In this document: positions 45,432-58,419 of the stretch, in pieces
Layout: every line of letters starts with the position of its first letter
How positions within the stretch are numbered: the first letter of the stretch is position 1
Source: Myrica gale
Taxonomy: Eukaryota > Streptophyta > Magnoliopsida > Fagales > Myricaceae
Length of the DNA: 64,000 bases
NCBI GenBank assembly: GCA_963930655.1
Contig: OZ005609.1
Location: 21,401,001 to 21,465,000, forward strand
Direction of reading: 5' to 3'
Program-made: the position numbers and the translations under genes
The notes under the pieces: model-generated
Told to the model about the DNA's origin: nothing
Database searches by the model: none
The model's input: the letters and a program-made list of their open reading frames with translations, nothing else

Positions 45432-47650
45432 GGGCTGTCCAAAATACCGGTCGGACCGGCCAACCCGGACTGAACCGGACCGATTTTGGCCAAATCGGTG
45501 GAATTTTTTTGAAACCGGGTTGACTGGACCTGGAAATCGGTGTACTCCGGTCCGGTTATGGGTTACCCTCATAAAAATCCGCCACCGGACCAGAGTATAC
45601 CACTTTAAACCGGTCCTTACTGGTAAAAAAAACAAAATAAAACCAACGTTACCAACCCATTCTCCCGGTCCCCCCAGACCCCACCGGTTCGTGCAGCACA
45701 CGCTAGCAGCCCTAATTCTGTCTCCCCAAAACACGCGTTTAAGGTAAAAAAAAGCAGCATGATCAATCTTTTCTCTTCTCTTCCGCGCCCCCTTTCCTTT
45801 TTTCAGAAAACCTAACTACTAATTTCTCTCCCGCAGCACGCCGCACCTCATTTCTCTCCTGCAGGCCGCATCTCATTTCAAAAAACAGCAGCACGCCGCA
45901 CCCCTCTTTTCTCTCCCGCAGCACACCGAACCTCATTTCACTCCCGCAGGCCGCACCTCGTAGCAGGCAGCAGTACCCCCCAGCCCCTCACTTCGCGCAG
46001 CACACGCCACACGACACACAGTACCCCCCTCTCAGTGCTCTCACGCAACAACCCCCTCTCTCTCCCTCTCTTATTTCACGCACTTGCTGCCGACCGTGAG
46101 TCTATGTATTATTTTTTTAGCTTCATAGTGATCTAGGATTTTATTTTAGCTTCACAGTGCACTTGCTAGTTGCTGCCGTGTGTCTAGGAGGTCATACTAT
46201 ATTTCTATGGCTTCCATTGTGAATTTTGAATTTGTGAGTTTTACAACATCTAGCCATCTAGTGTAGTGTTAATTTGGAATTCATGAAGATGAGAAGGAGA
46301 ACATTTTTATGGGTCTACTGTTCTGTTAGTCTTGCTGTCGTGTGTCTAGTTTTGTTTTTTGTTTTTAGTTTTACAGCATCTGTTTTGTGATTATACAACA
46401 TCTACATCTAGTGTTTGAATTTGGAATTCATGAAGATGAGAATGAGAACATTTTTATGGGTCTGCTGTTCTGTTAGTCTTGCTGCCGTGGCCCGTGTGTC
46501 TAGTTTTGAATTTTTATGTTTTGCAGCACCTGTTTTGTGATTATATGAGTAGATGTCAGTGCATTTGTGAGTTTTACACTTTTACAACATCTGTTTTGTG
46601 ATTATATGTATTTAGTATTTAATTTTTTTACTGCAGGTTACGAGATTGTGAGTTTTGAAGTTGTGTTGTTTGAGCCATCAAGTCAGTGCATTGCATCGAG
46701 GTAAAAATTTGTTCACTTATTTAGTTAATTATTTAGTATAGTTAATTAGTTAATTTAGTATTTTACAGTATATGTTAGGTTGTGAAACTGTGGAGGATGG
46801 ACTTGATTGGATTATTGATAATTGATTGGATATTTGCTCTTTAATATTTATGTATTAGTAATTTATTATATATTGTGAATTTGTGACATTGTTGTATATT
46901 TTTTGATGCATTGTTTGTTCACCTTTGCTAGATGGATAATCAATCTGAACCAACCAATATGTCTCATGTAATTGACTTAGAGTCTGGCCAAGATGTCATT
47001 TTTATAATAATGCCAACTATATTGTTTATTAGTTTATTATCTCACGTCTAATTTTTTTTCCTTTTACAGCTTTCATGGGAGATGGACAATTCACAACCGG
47101 ACAATGGATTGGACACATTAATGTATTTTTTAATGACATCATTGACATGTATTATTAATTATACTTTTAGTTTGTTGATTTGATTATTTTGTTGTTTTTT
47201 ATGGCTTGTAATAGAGTAGTGTAGTTAGTAATTACTAATTAGTTTTACTTGCAATTCTATTATCTTAAAAAAATAGGATTTATAACTCTTTATCTTATGA
47301 TAGTTATGAACTTATGATTTAGAACTCTTTAATGAGAGCTTAGTATTTTCTTCAAATGAAATGTAACAACTTTTACAAAATTTGGTTGAATGTGTAGCCA
47401 AATATTTCATGTAAAAATAGGCCAAAAAATTGATGTAAAGAAACCCCAAAAAAATGGTCCCAAAACATCCAAAATAAAACCCCAAAAAAGACCTAAAATT
47501 TAAAGACCCAACCCGGCCCAACCCGGACCGGTGAAACAGGGGACCGGACCGGACCGATTCTATTAGATTACCGGTCCGGTATACCCACTCCACAATATGA
47601 CCGGTTTGGCCGATCGAACCGGACCAAACCGGACCGGCCATTGAACAACC
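45432..47650 (+). mobile_element. 2.2-kb hAT-like deletion derivative
   Basis: Starts GGGCTGTCCAAAATACCGG and ends GGCCATTGAACAACC, with CCGG-rich subterminal tracts at both ends and an exact 6-bp GTAGTA at each flank (45426-45431, 47651-47656). The interior has a CT-rich leader (45760-46080), intron-like AT-rich sequence, and at 46931 an ATG opening MDNQSEPTNMSHVIDLE, which looks like the start of a transposase, but the zinc-finger and dimerisation domains are missing. An 8-bp hAT duplication could not be drawn, so the class is provisional. Confidence 0.5.
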
Positions 47651-47656
47651 GTAGTA

Positions 47657-48930
47657 ATGCAATTTGTAAAGTTCTTGACCGTGAAGGAGTCGGTCTCATG
47701 ACTCTCATCCGTACCTTAAATGGGCCGGGTTTCATTCTACGCTCGTCTAAGCGCCGGAGAGGACAATAATTCAAGAAGGAAAAAGAAGAAAAAAAAAAAG
47801 TTCACCTCTCCGAGTTAGTTTTTTACTTAACTAATACTTTAACTATAAAATCGTTTTAAATATTTTTACAATGCGTTTAAATTGAACTACAGTCTGTTCG
47901 CATGCTCAATAGACTCCGGAAAGAAAAAAATACTAATAAAAAAAAGTCATTCTAACCTCCGATTATCTTTCTTATTTTACTTTTCATATATTAATCAGAT
48001 TTGTAATAATACCCACCTATAATTTACGAAATTTGATTAATTGAGTTAGTTTTTAGGACAAACAAAAAAAATCCCTAATTCACATTTGGAAGTAATGGCC
48101 GGCCTATCCACTTAGTATTGAATAAATTTACCAGATAAATAACTCATCCAATTATCAATAGCTGTCGAGAAAGAAGCACATGTAATGGGCTTGTTTGTAG
48201 TTAAACGAGAGATGTCAGATAATTAAGATTTCCATCCATAGGGATGACAACTATAATTCCTTGTACCTCTGCATTCACGTCTTACATTTATTCGCTGTCT
48301 TTAATTAATTTTAAGACATTAAGATCCAAAAAAGTTGGGGGAGAAATCCATAGAATCTTATAAAGTTTTGGTTTTTTTTTTGTTCGCATGATTGTGCCGG
48401 GTAAATTATAGAAAAGAACCAAAGAAAAAAATATTTTATGAAAATAGGTACAAGGTGCTCTGTATCCAGTAGGTGTTGTTTAAAGATGTTACGGTTTCCA
48501 TTAGATGCAAAGGGAGAAGATGAGTCTTGTTCAGAGAGCATCTGATTAGAATGCAAACTTGTCCAGTACACCAAAGTTTGAGCATCAATGTTGTGGGAAA
48601 ATTGCATTAAAAACCTAATCTTACTTTCAAATCAGCAGGAAAACAAAGTGGCTGCTAGGCATCTAACCCAGCTAAAATTTGTCATTTAGAGAAGAGGTTC
48701 AATTGGCGCATAAACGCATAACAAAACGGACGTTGAATCAGTAAGAGTTTACATAAGCACCAGGTCTAAGAGGAAGTAAGTTAGACTGGGGGTGAATTAA
48801 TAATTCTACACAGGTTGTAGGCCATTTAATACAGGAGGGGCAGCTGTGGGGAAGACTCTCTGACCTGAGTGACAAAGGAACCCAGAGGAAAGTCGATTAA
48901 CATCAGTGACAGTATAGTTGAGCTGTGTTT
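47657..48930. other. Downstream flank and 3' UTR of SCD2
   Basis: AT-rich sequence; the part near 48600-48930 is probably the SCD2 3' UTR. No supported gene or element end. Confidence 0.45.
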
Positions 48931-51900
48931 TCAGAATTCAGACTGGCTAGGTGGCGTAGAGGTGGAGTCTTGCTCGAGCCACTTGCGAGATTGTTGCCAT
49001 AGTTGGGTTTCAATGCCGAGCTTCCTGAGCTCCATAAGGCCACGCTCAACTGTACATGCATGGGAGCCAAGCATCATAGAGTAATCAAAATTATGAACCA
49101 AACATTGAGATGGGAAAAACTGTGGTTAATCTCATGAACTAAAGCTTTCATATTAGGGGGACCATATCATTTTCGGAACTGACTCCAGAGCTCACAAAAA
49201 GTAGGACAAATTTCATAAGGGAATTTATGTAGGGAGAAGTTCCTGAAGTTCAGTCCAAATATTCCTGTGTGTGAGGTACGAAAAGAAGAGATTAGAGATA
49301 GATGTCGAGGAACCCTGTGAACTAGAGAGTGTGAGAGAGAGTTACCATCAACTGCCTCATGTGAAGTAGGTAACTTCTTGTCGTGGTTGATCCAGAACTG
49401 CAAACGCTCATCTGCTATGTCTGTTTCCAGCCCACGGTCTTTTGCTCTTCTCCATAAATATGTAAGCCAAGCCTACAAGAACAGATGAATGACTCATCCA
49501 AGAAGGTGCTCAACTAAAAGGATCATTCAAAGTTTATGCACGATCTCCTCCTACTTATATCCATTAGGATCTTCATTTACAAAACCAAGAAAGATGACAG
49601 GAGATCCATATCATATGCCCATGTATTTTAGAAATTAACTACTCTTTATCATTTTTGCCGGCTGTGTCTATATGAATTTGAAACTCGCTTCCTTTAAAAT
49701 CCCCATTTCTTATGTACAGAGATTTTAAACGAATATAGGCTGTTTACACTACTAGTTACTTGGACCTCCTCTGCTAACAAACATGTAAAAACGCGACATT
49801 TCCAAACTCCTTTGATTTCTAAAACGCTGTAAAAAGGTCAAAAGCAGGTAAATAAGTGTTCAGAGTACCTTCTATTGGTGATAACTAACACCCCCCCTTT
49901 CTCTCTTTTCATCCCCCAACAAAAATATTAAGAGGACCAATATAGGATAACGAAGTGAGCGGATCCACGACACATGGATGACCTGAATACAAATTTCAAA
50001 CCCTTTGGCATACCTGCTTAAAAGACACATCTTCGCATTCCTCTTGGCTCAATTCTGAAACCAAACGCATGGCTTTAAAATGATAGCAATGTAACCAAAG
50101 AGATACAAATCCCAGTAGAATATTGGATGAATAGTAATCTTTACAAAAAAAAAGAGTAAAAATAAAAAAATTAAGAAAAGGAGATTAGCAACCCTGCTTC
50201 TAAAAAGTGCTAGTCAGAATGACAAAAAGAAAAAGAAAAGCCACACGCAGTGGTTTATTCCTATTAACTCAGAACAAGGAAACGAACCTGTAAGTGGACA
50301 AATCCCCGTCTACCTAGTGCATTAAAATAGGGCTTACTTATCGCTACAGTCCCTGTGGTAATGACTTTTAACAAATCAGTTTTTGAGGTATAACTTTGAA
50401 CAGGTCGGTCCTTATGGTCCATTTTTTACACATATGAGTCCTCTCATTCACGAAAATTTAGCCAACTAATGGAAGACTAACATGAGGTGGGGGTTGAGAT
50501 ACCCATTGATGGGGTTGGATACCCAATCCCGGACCCCATCCCCACTAATGAGTTAACATTTGACAAGGATTGGCCTCTTCAAAGTTATACCTGAAGGACT
50601 TATACCTCGGGATTGTTCTATACATTCTCAATCTTTCGATAATTTAATTAATTGAAACAAAAAATCAGTGAATAGGCAAGTCCAGCTGTTACTATCAAAG
50701 AAAGAACTAAATTGGGAAAGTTGTGGCATCTAATAAACTTACCAAATGCTTCAGACTGTCCTTCAGTTGCTAGCTTTATGCCGTCTATGCCCACAATGAA
50801 GAGGAAGGAATGAAAAATTGTTAGGCAACCAGAAGGCCACTTTTTAGGATAATTTCATTTATAAACAGAAATATTGATTTATAACCTTCACTGCATTAAT
50901 CATTGTTAGAATTCAATCTGCCGAGTCCTTGTGAAATTTTTGTTCTTAATCTATATAACTATCTGAAAGTTTCTAGTGAATTACATGCAACAGAGAGAAG
51001 CATGTGAGATTCATCAGAAAAATCAGTCCTGTTGCTTGATGAAAAGAATGATCCCTTCATTTTGAATTCATTTGTAGGCATCAGCGACTAGCAAATTTAA
51101 ACATAAATAAGCAGAAATTGGTGTAGTTCAAAATCTAGCTGCGCTTCATGGTCCCAAATTCATGTATATGCTTCACACCTGAGACAAAAAGGGGAAATCA
51201 TAACAGTTTAGTTGCTTCAAACCTGAGGGCCCAGATTTCAGTGAGCTTGGACGCCGATTTTGAGCCATTGCAAGTGCCACTGCTTCCTCCACCTTTCAGA
51301 TAGTTACAATGTTACATTACAAAACATCTAGTTAAAACAAACCTGTTTCTCAACATGACATAATAGAAAATCTACGCACAAAGGATTGTTCACAGATGAT
51401 AGTTCTTTTTCTCCACAATTCACTTACTGATAACTTCTTGCATTCGTAGAACCAGGGTTGTAAAGGAGCACATTTAAAAAAAAAATTGCAGGCTCAATAA
51501 CAACATTATTCGAAAGGGCAAGAAAGAAGAGAGATAAAGGGAGATCTCCATCTGGAAAGCCCAGTAACTTCTGATTATGTATTAAGCAGATGATATTCAT
51601 AAACATGCATATGCCAAACTAAGAAGAATAAGGATATGACCAGAAACCTTCAATGAAGCCAGTTCCCGCAGACCTTTCTCAACTAAAAGCATATTCTCAA
51701 TATTTCCCTCTCGTGAATATTCATGCAAATCACGTGGAACGTTTTCTCTTTCCTCTAAATCGTCATTCACTGATCAGCATGGAGATCAGGAACAAGAATC
51801 AGTTAGACTCAGGTATGGCTTGTGTAAAACAAAGCACAAAGCAAAGTGATCGCTTATCATCCATAATATGCAAATAAAAAGGAAAAAGGAGGACTGCTAA

Positions 51901-54900
51901 GAGGCAACGGAAAAACTCCTTACCGATCTTCTCCTTAGCTTTCTGTCCAGCAGCTAATACAACCTCGACAGGCAGAGGGGCAAAAGATGACCAGCACTTA
52001 TGTCTTGCTCCAGCAATCTCTGCATGTATGCCTGCCAAAATTATCTATTGCCTATTAATCATCTAAGAAGTTTTCATGTTAAATATGTTCAAATTCCTCA
52101 ATAACTTAGAGGGCATAACAGTAACTTCATGAATCAATACCTACTTGATCAAGTTCCCCTTAAGCAGCCACAGAAAAGGATAAAAAAGCAATTAACTCCA
52201 AGGTCTAGATTCTTAGTCAGAACACATCAATAGCATAGGGAGAACTACCATTGTCCTTAGTTTGCAAGACCCAAAACATGCAACCCCCAGAGTGAATTTT
52301 CAACATAACAAAAAATGCTATCAACATATGTATTTACTTAGAGACTGTCGACCTCTATGTCAATAAAAGATCCTGACCAGGATATAGAACACGGTTTGTT
52401 GAAAATATTAGACTGGACAGCTATTCATCCTAAATGGCTGGCTGACAGTTTCTCACCACTCAAATGTATTTTCTCTTATTCTAAAATACCTATTGTAGAT
52501 ATCCAGATCTTCATTTTGGTCAGTATAAAGCACGTACTAGTACTAGTTTAGGGCTGTTTAAGGTGTCTATTATAGCAACTTCTAGAAAGGTTGAACTCGA
52601 GAGGCCTTATGATGATTTTTAAGTTATGGGTACATGCAGGTTGGGCAATGTGAATATGTCAATTAAACTTTCCATGTTCAAACTTGGGCAGCCATTCAGG
52701 AGAATGTGTCTCTTAATAATTCTAGAATGAAATGGAACTGACAAGATCTCAACTCATTGCCCAACAGCTCATAACCTTAGGCAACCTATGCAACTCAACT
52801 CAACTAAGCCATGATCACAATTAAATAGGGATCAATTGTAAATACTCATCAACAACTTGGGTTGGATCACATATATTCTTTTCCACAGTTCAATCATGCG
52901 CAAAATCATGCTCTCTTTCATGTCCTTTTTTATCACATCTGTTTCGACTACTTCTACCCATGTTGTTTTAGACCTCCCTCACAACCAAACATCGTGATAT
53001 CATTACTTTATAATCAAGTGCATTGCATATTGAACTTGCAATGACCAGAACTGACCATGGCCTTATCTCAGATAGAAAAAGGGCGGATGTTCAAGTAGGT
53101 CTTAGGTTCAAATTTTGCCCAGAAGATGGAAATATTGCAAACTTTATGTATACCTAATAGAAGAAAGTTGATATTTAGATAAAGATAACAGCATGGAAAA
53201 TATAGTTTAATGAAGCTGTTGTAACTAATAGGGCTTTACCATGTTGAACGCATAAACTCCAATAATGAGCAAGCCAGCACCTCTTCAGAACAACTTCTTC
53301 CTAAGGTAAAAACTGTACATCAGGTCACCATTACATAGAGTATCAAGAACACTCAATGAGGAATACGACGTCAGAATCGTATATAGACCATCTCTTCCTG
53401 AGTCAGAATCATTCTCTGAGTCATAACTCGAAGGGATTTTAGTTCACGCTCAGCTTCATGCAGTTGCTCCAAAGCAGATGTTGCCTCATCCCTTGCAGCC
53501 TAGGTCAAAGTTAAAGGGAAGTGAAAATTTCAATTGCACAGGTCATCACTATTCCCCAGTAAAGAGAAAAAAAGAACTAGCATACAAGCTAGAAGTTCAG
53601 GATACCTCAGCTTCCGTCCGTAGGGCAGCAGTGTCATGGCCACCACCATGCATTTGTGCAGCAACTCTAAGAGCAGCCTGCAAGGAAAACTGTGTTTATA
53701 TACCATCTAACTGGTAAGCTAGATGGTGTTAGAACTCAAAACAGACAGAAGAGAGGCTCTTGCCAACAAATAATGGTCAACTAAAAAAACGATCATTAAC
53801 CATGCAAGGTTCACGAATGATTTGACCAAAACCTTAGATTCAATAATATGATTGGAGTAGGCGTACTTGATGCAGTTTCTTTTAAAACCTTCAAACTGGT
53901 ACAATTTTTGGGATACAGTTAATCACCACATCCAATATCTTCTTTGTGCCTGACTTCCAAGGGTTCGTTCTGGGTTTCTTGGTCAGATTCCTTTGTTAAA
54001 AAGTTGTCTGTTATATAGGAGCTTATATCACCTTAAACAGAAGCATGTTCTTGGCACATGCTCTACTAGAATATTGGATCCATTAGATATTTGTACATAA
54101 ATATCACGTTCCATGACAGGTACGGTATTTTGGATACTAAACTTGTGGAAATCTTTCGTATTGCAGCTTTTTATGATTTATGAAAAAACTCACACAAGTA
54201 AGCATACTCTTCAAGTAAAATATATGCAGAAATTCTCGAAAGAACTTCTTTCAGACCTGTAATGAAACTTCCTTCCAACACAATACAAAAGATGCTAATA
54301 AAGTTTTGTAAATTTTTGTTTGATTTAGTAAACAGAATATAAACTTGCTCATTGCTAGATCGATCCATATGATTTGATAAAGAATGACCAAATAATGAGA
54401 TTCTTTTCGGAAATGAAAATTTGGCAAAGTTCAGTATACCTTGGAGCTTGTGCCTTCAACTCAAACTAAACCTTGTCGGGGTTCACCTATGTAATGTGGA
54501 ATGACAAGCACACATCCAGTGGGATAAACAGAAAACACTTCCTCTTTTTTTAATTCTAAATTCTATGGTTCTACAAGACATTGAATGACCATGAGCACTC
54601 AAGTCTGGTGCTACCAATCAGAAAGTGTTCATTTTTTAAGTCAGGCGTGCTTCAAATTTACATGAACAGGCTGCCTCTCGTGTGGATTTGTAAAGACTGT
54701 AATAGCATGAAGCAAAGAATAAATGTTCCAAATGACATGGATCCATGCCTTGATCAGTAGCCCAAATGAATTAAGACATGCAGAAGTTAAGGCACATCGA
54801 CTTAAACTTATACATGCAAGCGTAAGTGCCCATAGTTACACACAATTAAAGGAATTGTTAGTAAATTACAAGAGTAATTTATGCTTGCAGATGTTGTGTG

Positions 54901-57778
54901 TCATGTTGTGGTAGAAACAGGCTTAGGACCACAAACCTCTCTTTGCTGCAGCGCTGCCTCCTTTCTGTAGAGTAAGCACATAGAAAATTAGCATATGAAA
55001 AACACATATACGCATAATATAAATCAAACTTGAAGCTTACCTGCTTAAAAGACGGGCTTCTAAAGTTACACCTTCCCCAAGGGTCGCAATCTAAAGAAAA
55101 GCATATAAACAGTCAAGGGAAAAGAGATCCCATCAAGCTATAATCTTAGGACCATAAACAAATAGAATACACCAGCTGCAACAGAAGACTTGGAGTAATA
55201 ATTGGGAATCACTAAATTAAGTGCATCCAACTTTCATACAAAAGTATCATGTATGCAGCTAAACGACAAACATATGAAAAAAATGAAGACCCTACTCGCA
55301 TATGCTCTAAAATACAGTTCAAACAAAGCACTCACGAAGATGAGAAACCCAAATTATTAACAAAGTGACTACGCTATGTCCCTCATGAAATCAGTATCTC
55401 TTTATGCATCAACATAGACCAGCTCATCAACACTTATGCTCATGCCACCTTGTAAATATCAGATTGAAAATCAAACACAAGTACAAGATGCTTACTCACT
55501 GAAATATCATAACACATACATGAAGGGTGTACTCATCTAACAATTAGAGTAAGAGGTTTGTCATTGACTTAGTCATACAGAAACATTCTCTAATTGGCTG
55601 CCCTTTCCAATAAAAGAATTACCTGTTTCTCAAGTTGTTGAGCTCTCACCTCTGCTTCCTCAAGCCTCTCCTCTGCAAGTCGAAGCTGGGGAGGCATGTA
55701 TCAGAATAGGATGCCAAAAGAATTATATGACACACTTTTTGTATTACTAGACTCTTGGACTGCTATAATTTTCTGGCCAGAACACAATCTACTTTTCCTC
55801 GAGTGAATGCTGCAACATCAATATCTGACATGACAAGCTCTCAAATTGATCAAACTGATTGTTTGGAAATTACTATTGCAGCATTTCCCTAACATTAACC
55901 AAGAGCTGAAGTGAACTTGCTTGATATGTGCAAGTAATTTATTAGTCTACTTAAAAAATAACATTACAATATGCTGAATTCAAACATTCACACCATGTAC
56001 ATAAAACTGAAGTGCAAAATTATGTTGGCAATCACCTTGTCAAGCAAAGTTCCATTTTCTTCCTGTAGCATATCAAGCTGCAATGAAATTCACACCTTCT
56101 TAGTAGTTCCCAATAGTGATGATACTAAATTTTCACAATCATCCCAATTCCCAAGGCTAAGTGCAAAATGAAGTGTATTGGTAACTTCCAGGTGAGTATA
56201 GAAGTCAGTAACTGTGGACCTCAAAAGCATAATTTAAATCATCTTGAAAGCAGCCAAACCTCATCGTGTAGAGCAGAAGAGCATTGGTTACCAGTTTCTT
56301 TTAGGTTCATACTCCCCAGATCCAGTGATAGCCTGATCATATGCCAAACTACAGAGGATTAGTTATGCAAACAATAAATTGTTAAGAGAACTTGAGATTC
56401 CGATTTGATAAAATGCATATGCTTTGGAACTCCCCTTTCTCACCTAGTAGGAAATGGAAGGATTATTCTACTTTATAAAAGAAATATTGCACATCAATAT
56501 TTATGAACAAATAACAGGAAAGCTCTTCAAACTCTCAGCACACAGCAATGATGACGAAGTCATGGACTGCTTGCTTCTGTTGCAAAATTGTTCCAATTGA
56601 AACTATTATTTCATTAGAAAATTGTTATTTTTGGAGGGCCAAATTATTGAAGGGGGGGAGGGGGAACGACATCAAATGTATATATTGGAAATGAACATTT
56701 AACATGCTATTAAGATTCAATTATTATCCCCAATAACAAAAAGAGGAATATAAGGATGATGTGATAATGATAATATGACTCTTCATAAAAGGGTTATGCA
56801 AGCTCAGTGCTTCAAGATACCTTTTATCTCTCCTATTATCAATAAGAACCTCCGAGGGAATCACAGAAGAGACTGGCCTAAGTGATAGAGGTACACTAGA
56901 TGGTACCATGGGAACTGTCTTCACTCTTAAATGCGAACGGGCAGCTGATGTAGAGCGGGCTGATGGAGGTTGGTCCATGGAAGACATAGGCTGAGAAGAC
57001 TGGTGATTCACTGCCAAACGTGCAGAAAGAGGTTGTTCCACAGAGTTGGCAGATTGAGATGGCCGGCTAGCTGATGTTGAACGAGCTGAGGATGGTTGTT
57101 CGACTGAGTTGACAAATATAGATGATCGACCAACTGATGAAGAATGAGAAGCTGAAGGCTGTTCTTGAACTGTACGAATGTACTAATAAAAACAACATTG
57201 AAACTTCAAGTAAAAATATGATTAATAAGTAACCTTGACACGGAAATATCAAATTATTGATTCATTTCCCTATGCAGTCATGAAAGTACATGGCCTATTG
57301 ACATGCCAATTGCAATATTCTTTATCATTCAAGAAAAACTGTAGAGAAACAAAAGAATGAGTGAAATCTACTCAATATACAAGTTCCTCAAAACGTGAAC
57401 ATTCCAGAAACAACTATAAACCATTGTAATGATCTACCCAACAGGTTCAGTTTTTCATTTCATCTATCCTAACCTGACAAGAATAATGTCATGTTAGTCT
57501 ATGATCAACAAATGCACTTTCAAGAAGAAGAACATAGGGGAATTTTATCCGAAAGAAAAGGAATGATCAGGATCAGTAACATGCCCTACAAATTGTAAAC
57601 AAGGAAATATCATTCACAATCTCTTACATACTATGGACAGCATAAATTGTTTTCAATTTATTCTTATAGGGCAGAAAGGGGAGTTTATACAGACCTACAT
57701 CTATCATTTTATGCGTTCAGAGCAGAGTATGAGAACAATTCTTTTTCTTCATCAATCCTATTTTCAAAATATAGGTAA

Positions 57779-57849
<71 letters not shown>

Positions 57850-58419
57850 ATTTATATATAAGGCATTCTTCACGAAGCACAGAATGGATCTTGGCAATTC
57901 TCATAAGAATATTTCCTCCGTACCATTAGTGTCCAGTTGTCCATCTCAAAAGAAATTTTAAAGCAACAATTAGTACGTTATCATTTCATGGACGTGGTAA
58001 AATAGGTTAGAAAATGTAGTGACTATGTATAGATAGACGTTAACATTCTTGACTACTAAAATTTGTGTTTCTTTTACAACATTTGTCGACAAGCACAATT
58101 TGTTTAGTTGTTAGGCAATTACCAAAGGAGAGCGAGATCGCACTCCCCGTCCTCCTGCAAGCCCTAGGCTACCTATGCTACCCGCTGTCGAGCTATACTC
58201 ATTGAAAAGATCGTCCTCCTCGTCTCCCTCATCGGCTTGCTGATGTGCCATCACCTGCGCAAGCCTCTGTGCTGCAGCTTTCTGTTTCTTCATATTACCC
58301 ACTGGGGTGGATCCTGACCGCGCATGGCGGTGCAGTGGTGACATCATTGGAGATGACGGTGCCCCCGGCGTCCCTGTTGTGCTCTTTTGCCTTACACACA
58401 CCGGTTTGATTTGATCCAT
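48931..58419 (-). CDS. SCD2: Coiled-coil protein SCD2 (stomatal cytokinesis defective 2) type
   Basis: In Arabidopsis SCD2 works with the DENN protein SCD1 in membrane trafficking during cytokinesis. Seventeen coding exons (minus strand): 58419-58123, 57182-56821, 56332-56260, 56077-56036, 55685-55623, 55090-55041, 54964-54937, 53677-53606, 53499-53389, 53300-53240, 52031-51924, 51769-51648, 51292-51223, 50784-50743, 50054-50014, 49472-49346, 49049-48931; all phases close, giving 595 aa. The N-terminus is disordered with [13 protein letters not shown] and [19 protein letters not shown]. Residues ~100-220 hold three Ser-rich S-V-E-Q-P-x-S-A-R repeats. A coiled coil spans ~235-366. The conserved C-terminal half has [49 protein letters not shown] and [21 protein letters not shown] chose MDQIKPV as start because relatives begin there; a 28-codon upstream in-frame extension overlaps a likely leader-intron acceptor. 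Confidence 0.93.
50335..50625. mobile_element. Probable MITE in SCD2 intron 14
   Basis: GAGGTATAACTTTGAACAGG near 50382 pairs with CTCTTCAAAGTTATACCTGA near 50575, with further partial pairing outward. The ends and the target duplication are not clear. Confidence 0.4.
57783..57848. repeat. Compound (TA)n(TG)n microsatellite in SCD2 intron 1
   Basis: About 14 TA followed by about 18 TG units. Confidence 0.97.

Noticed and set aside
45369-45747. Open frames on both strands at the left end of the 45.4-47.7 kb element
   Set aside because: They arise from the CCGG-rich inverted terminal tract, which stays open in several frames.
57709-57929. Frames with runs of Tyr-Ile or Cys-Val / Thr-His
   Set aside because: Direct translation of the (TA)n(TG)n microsatellite.
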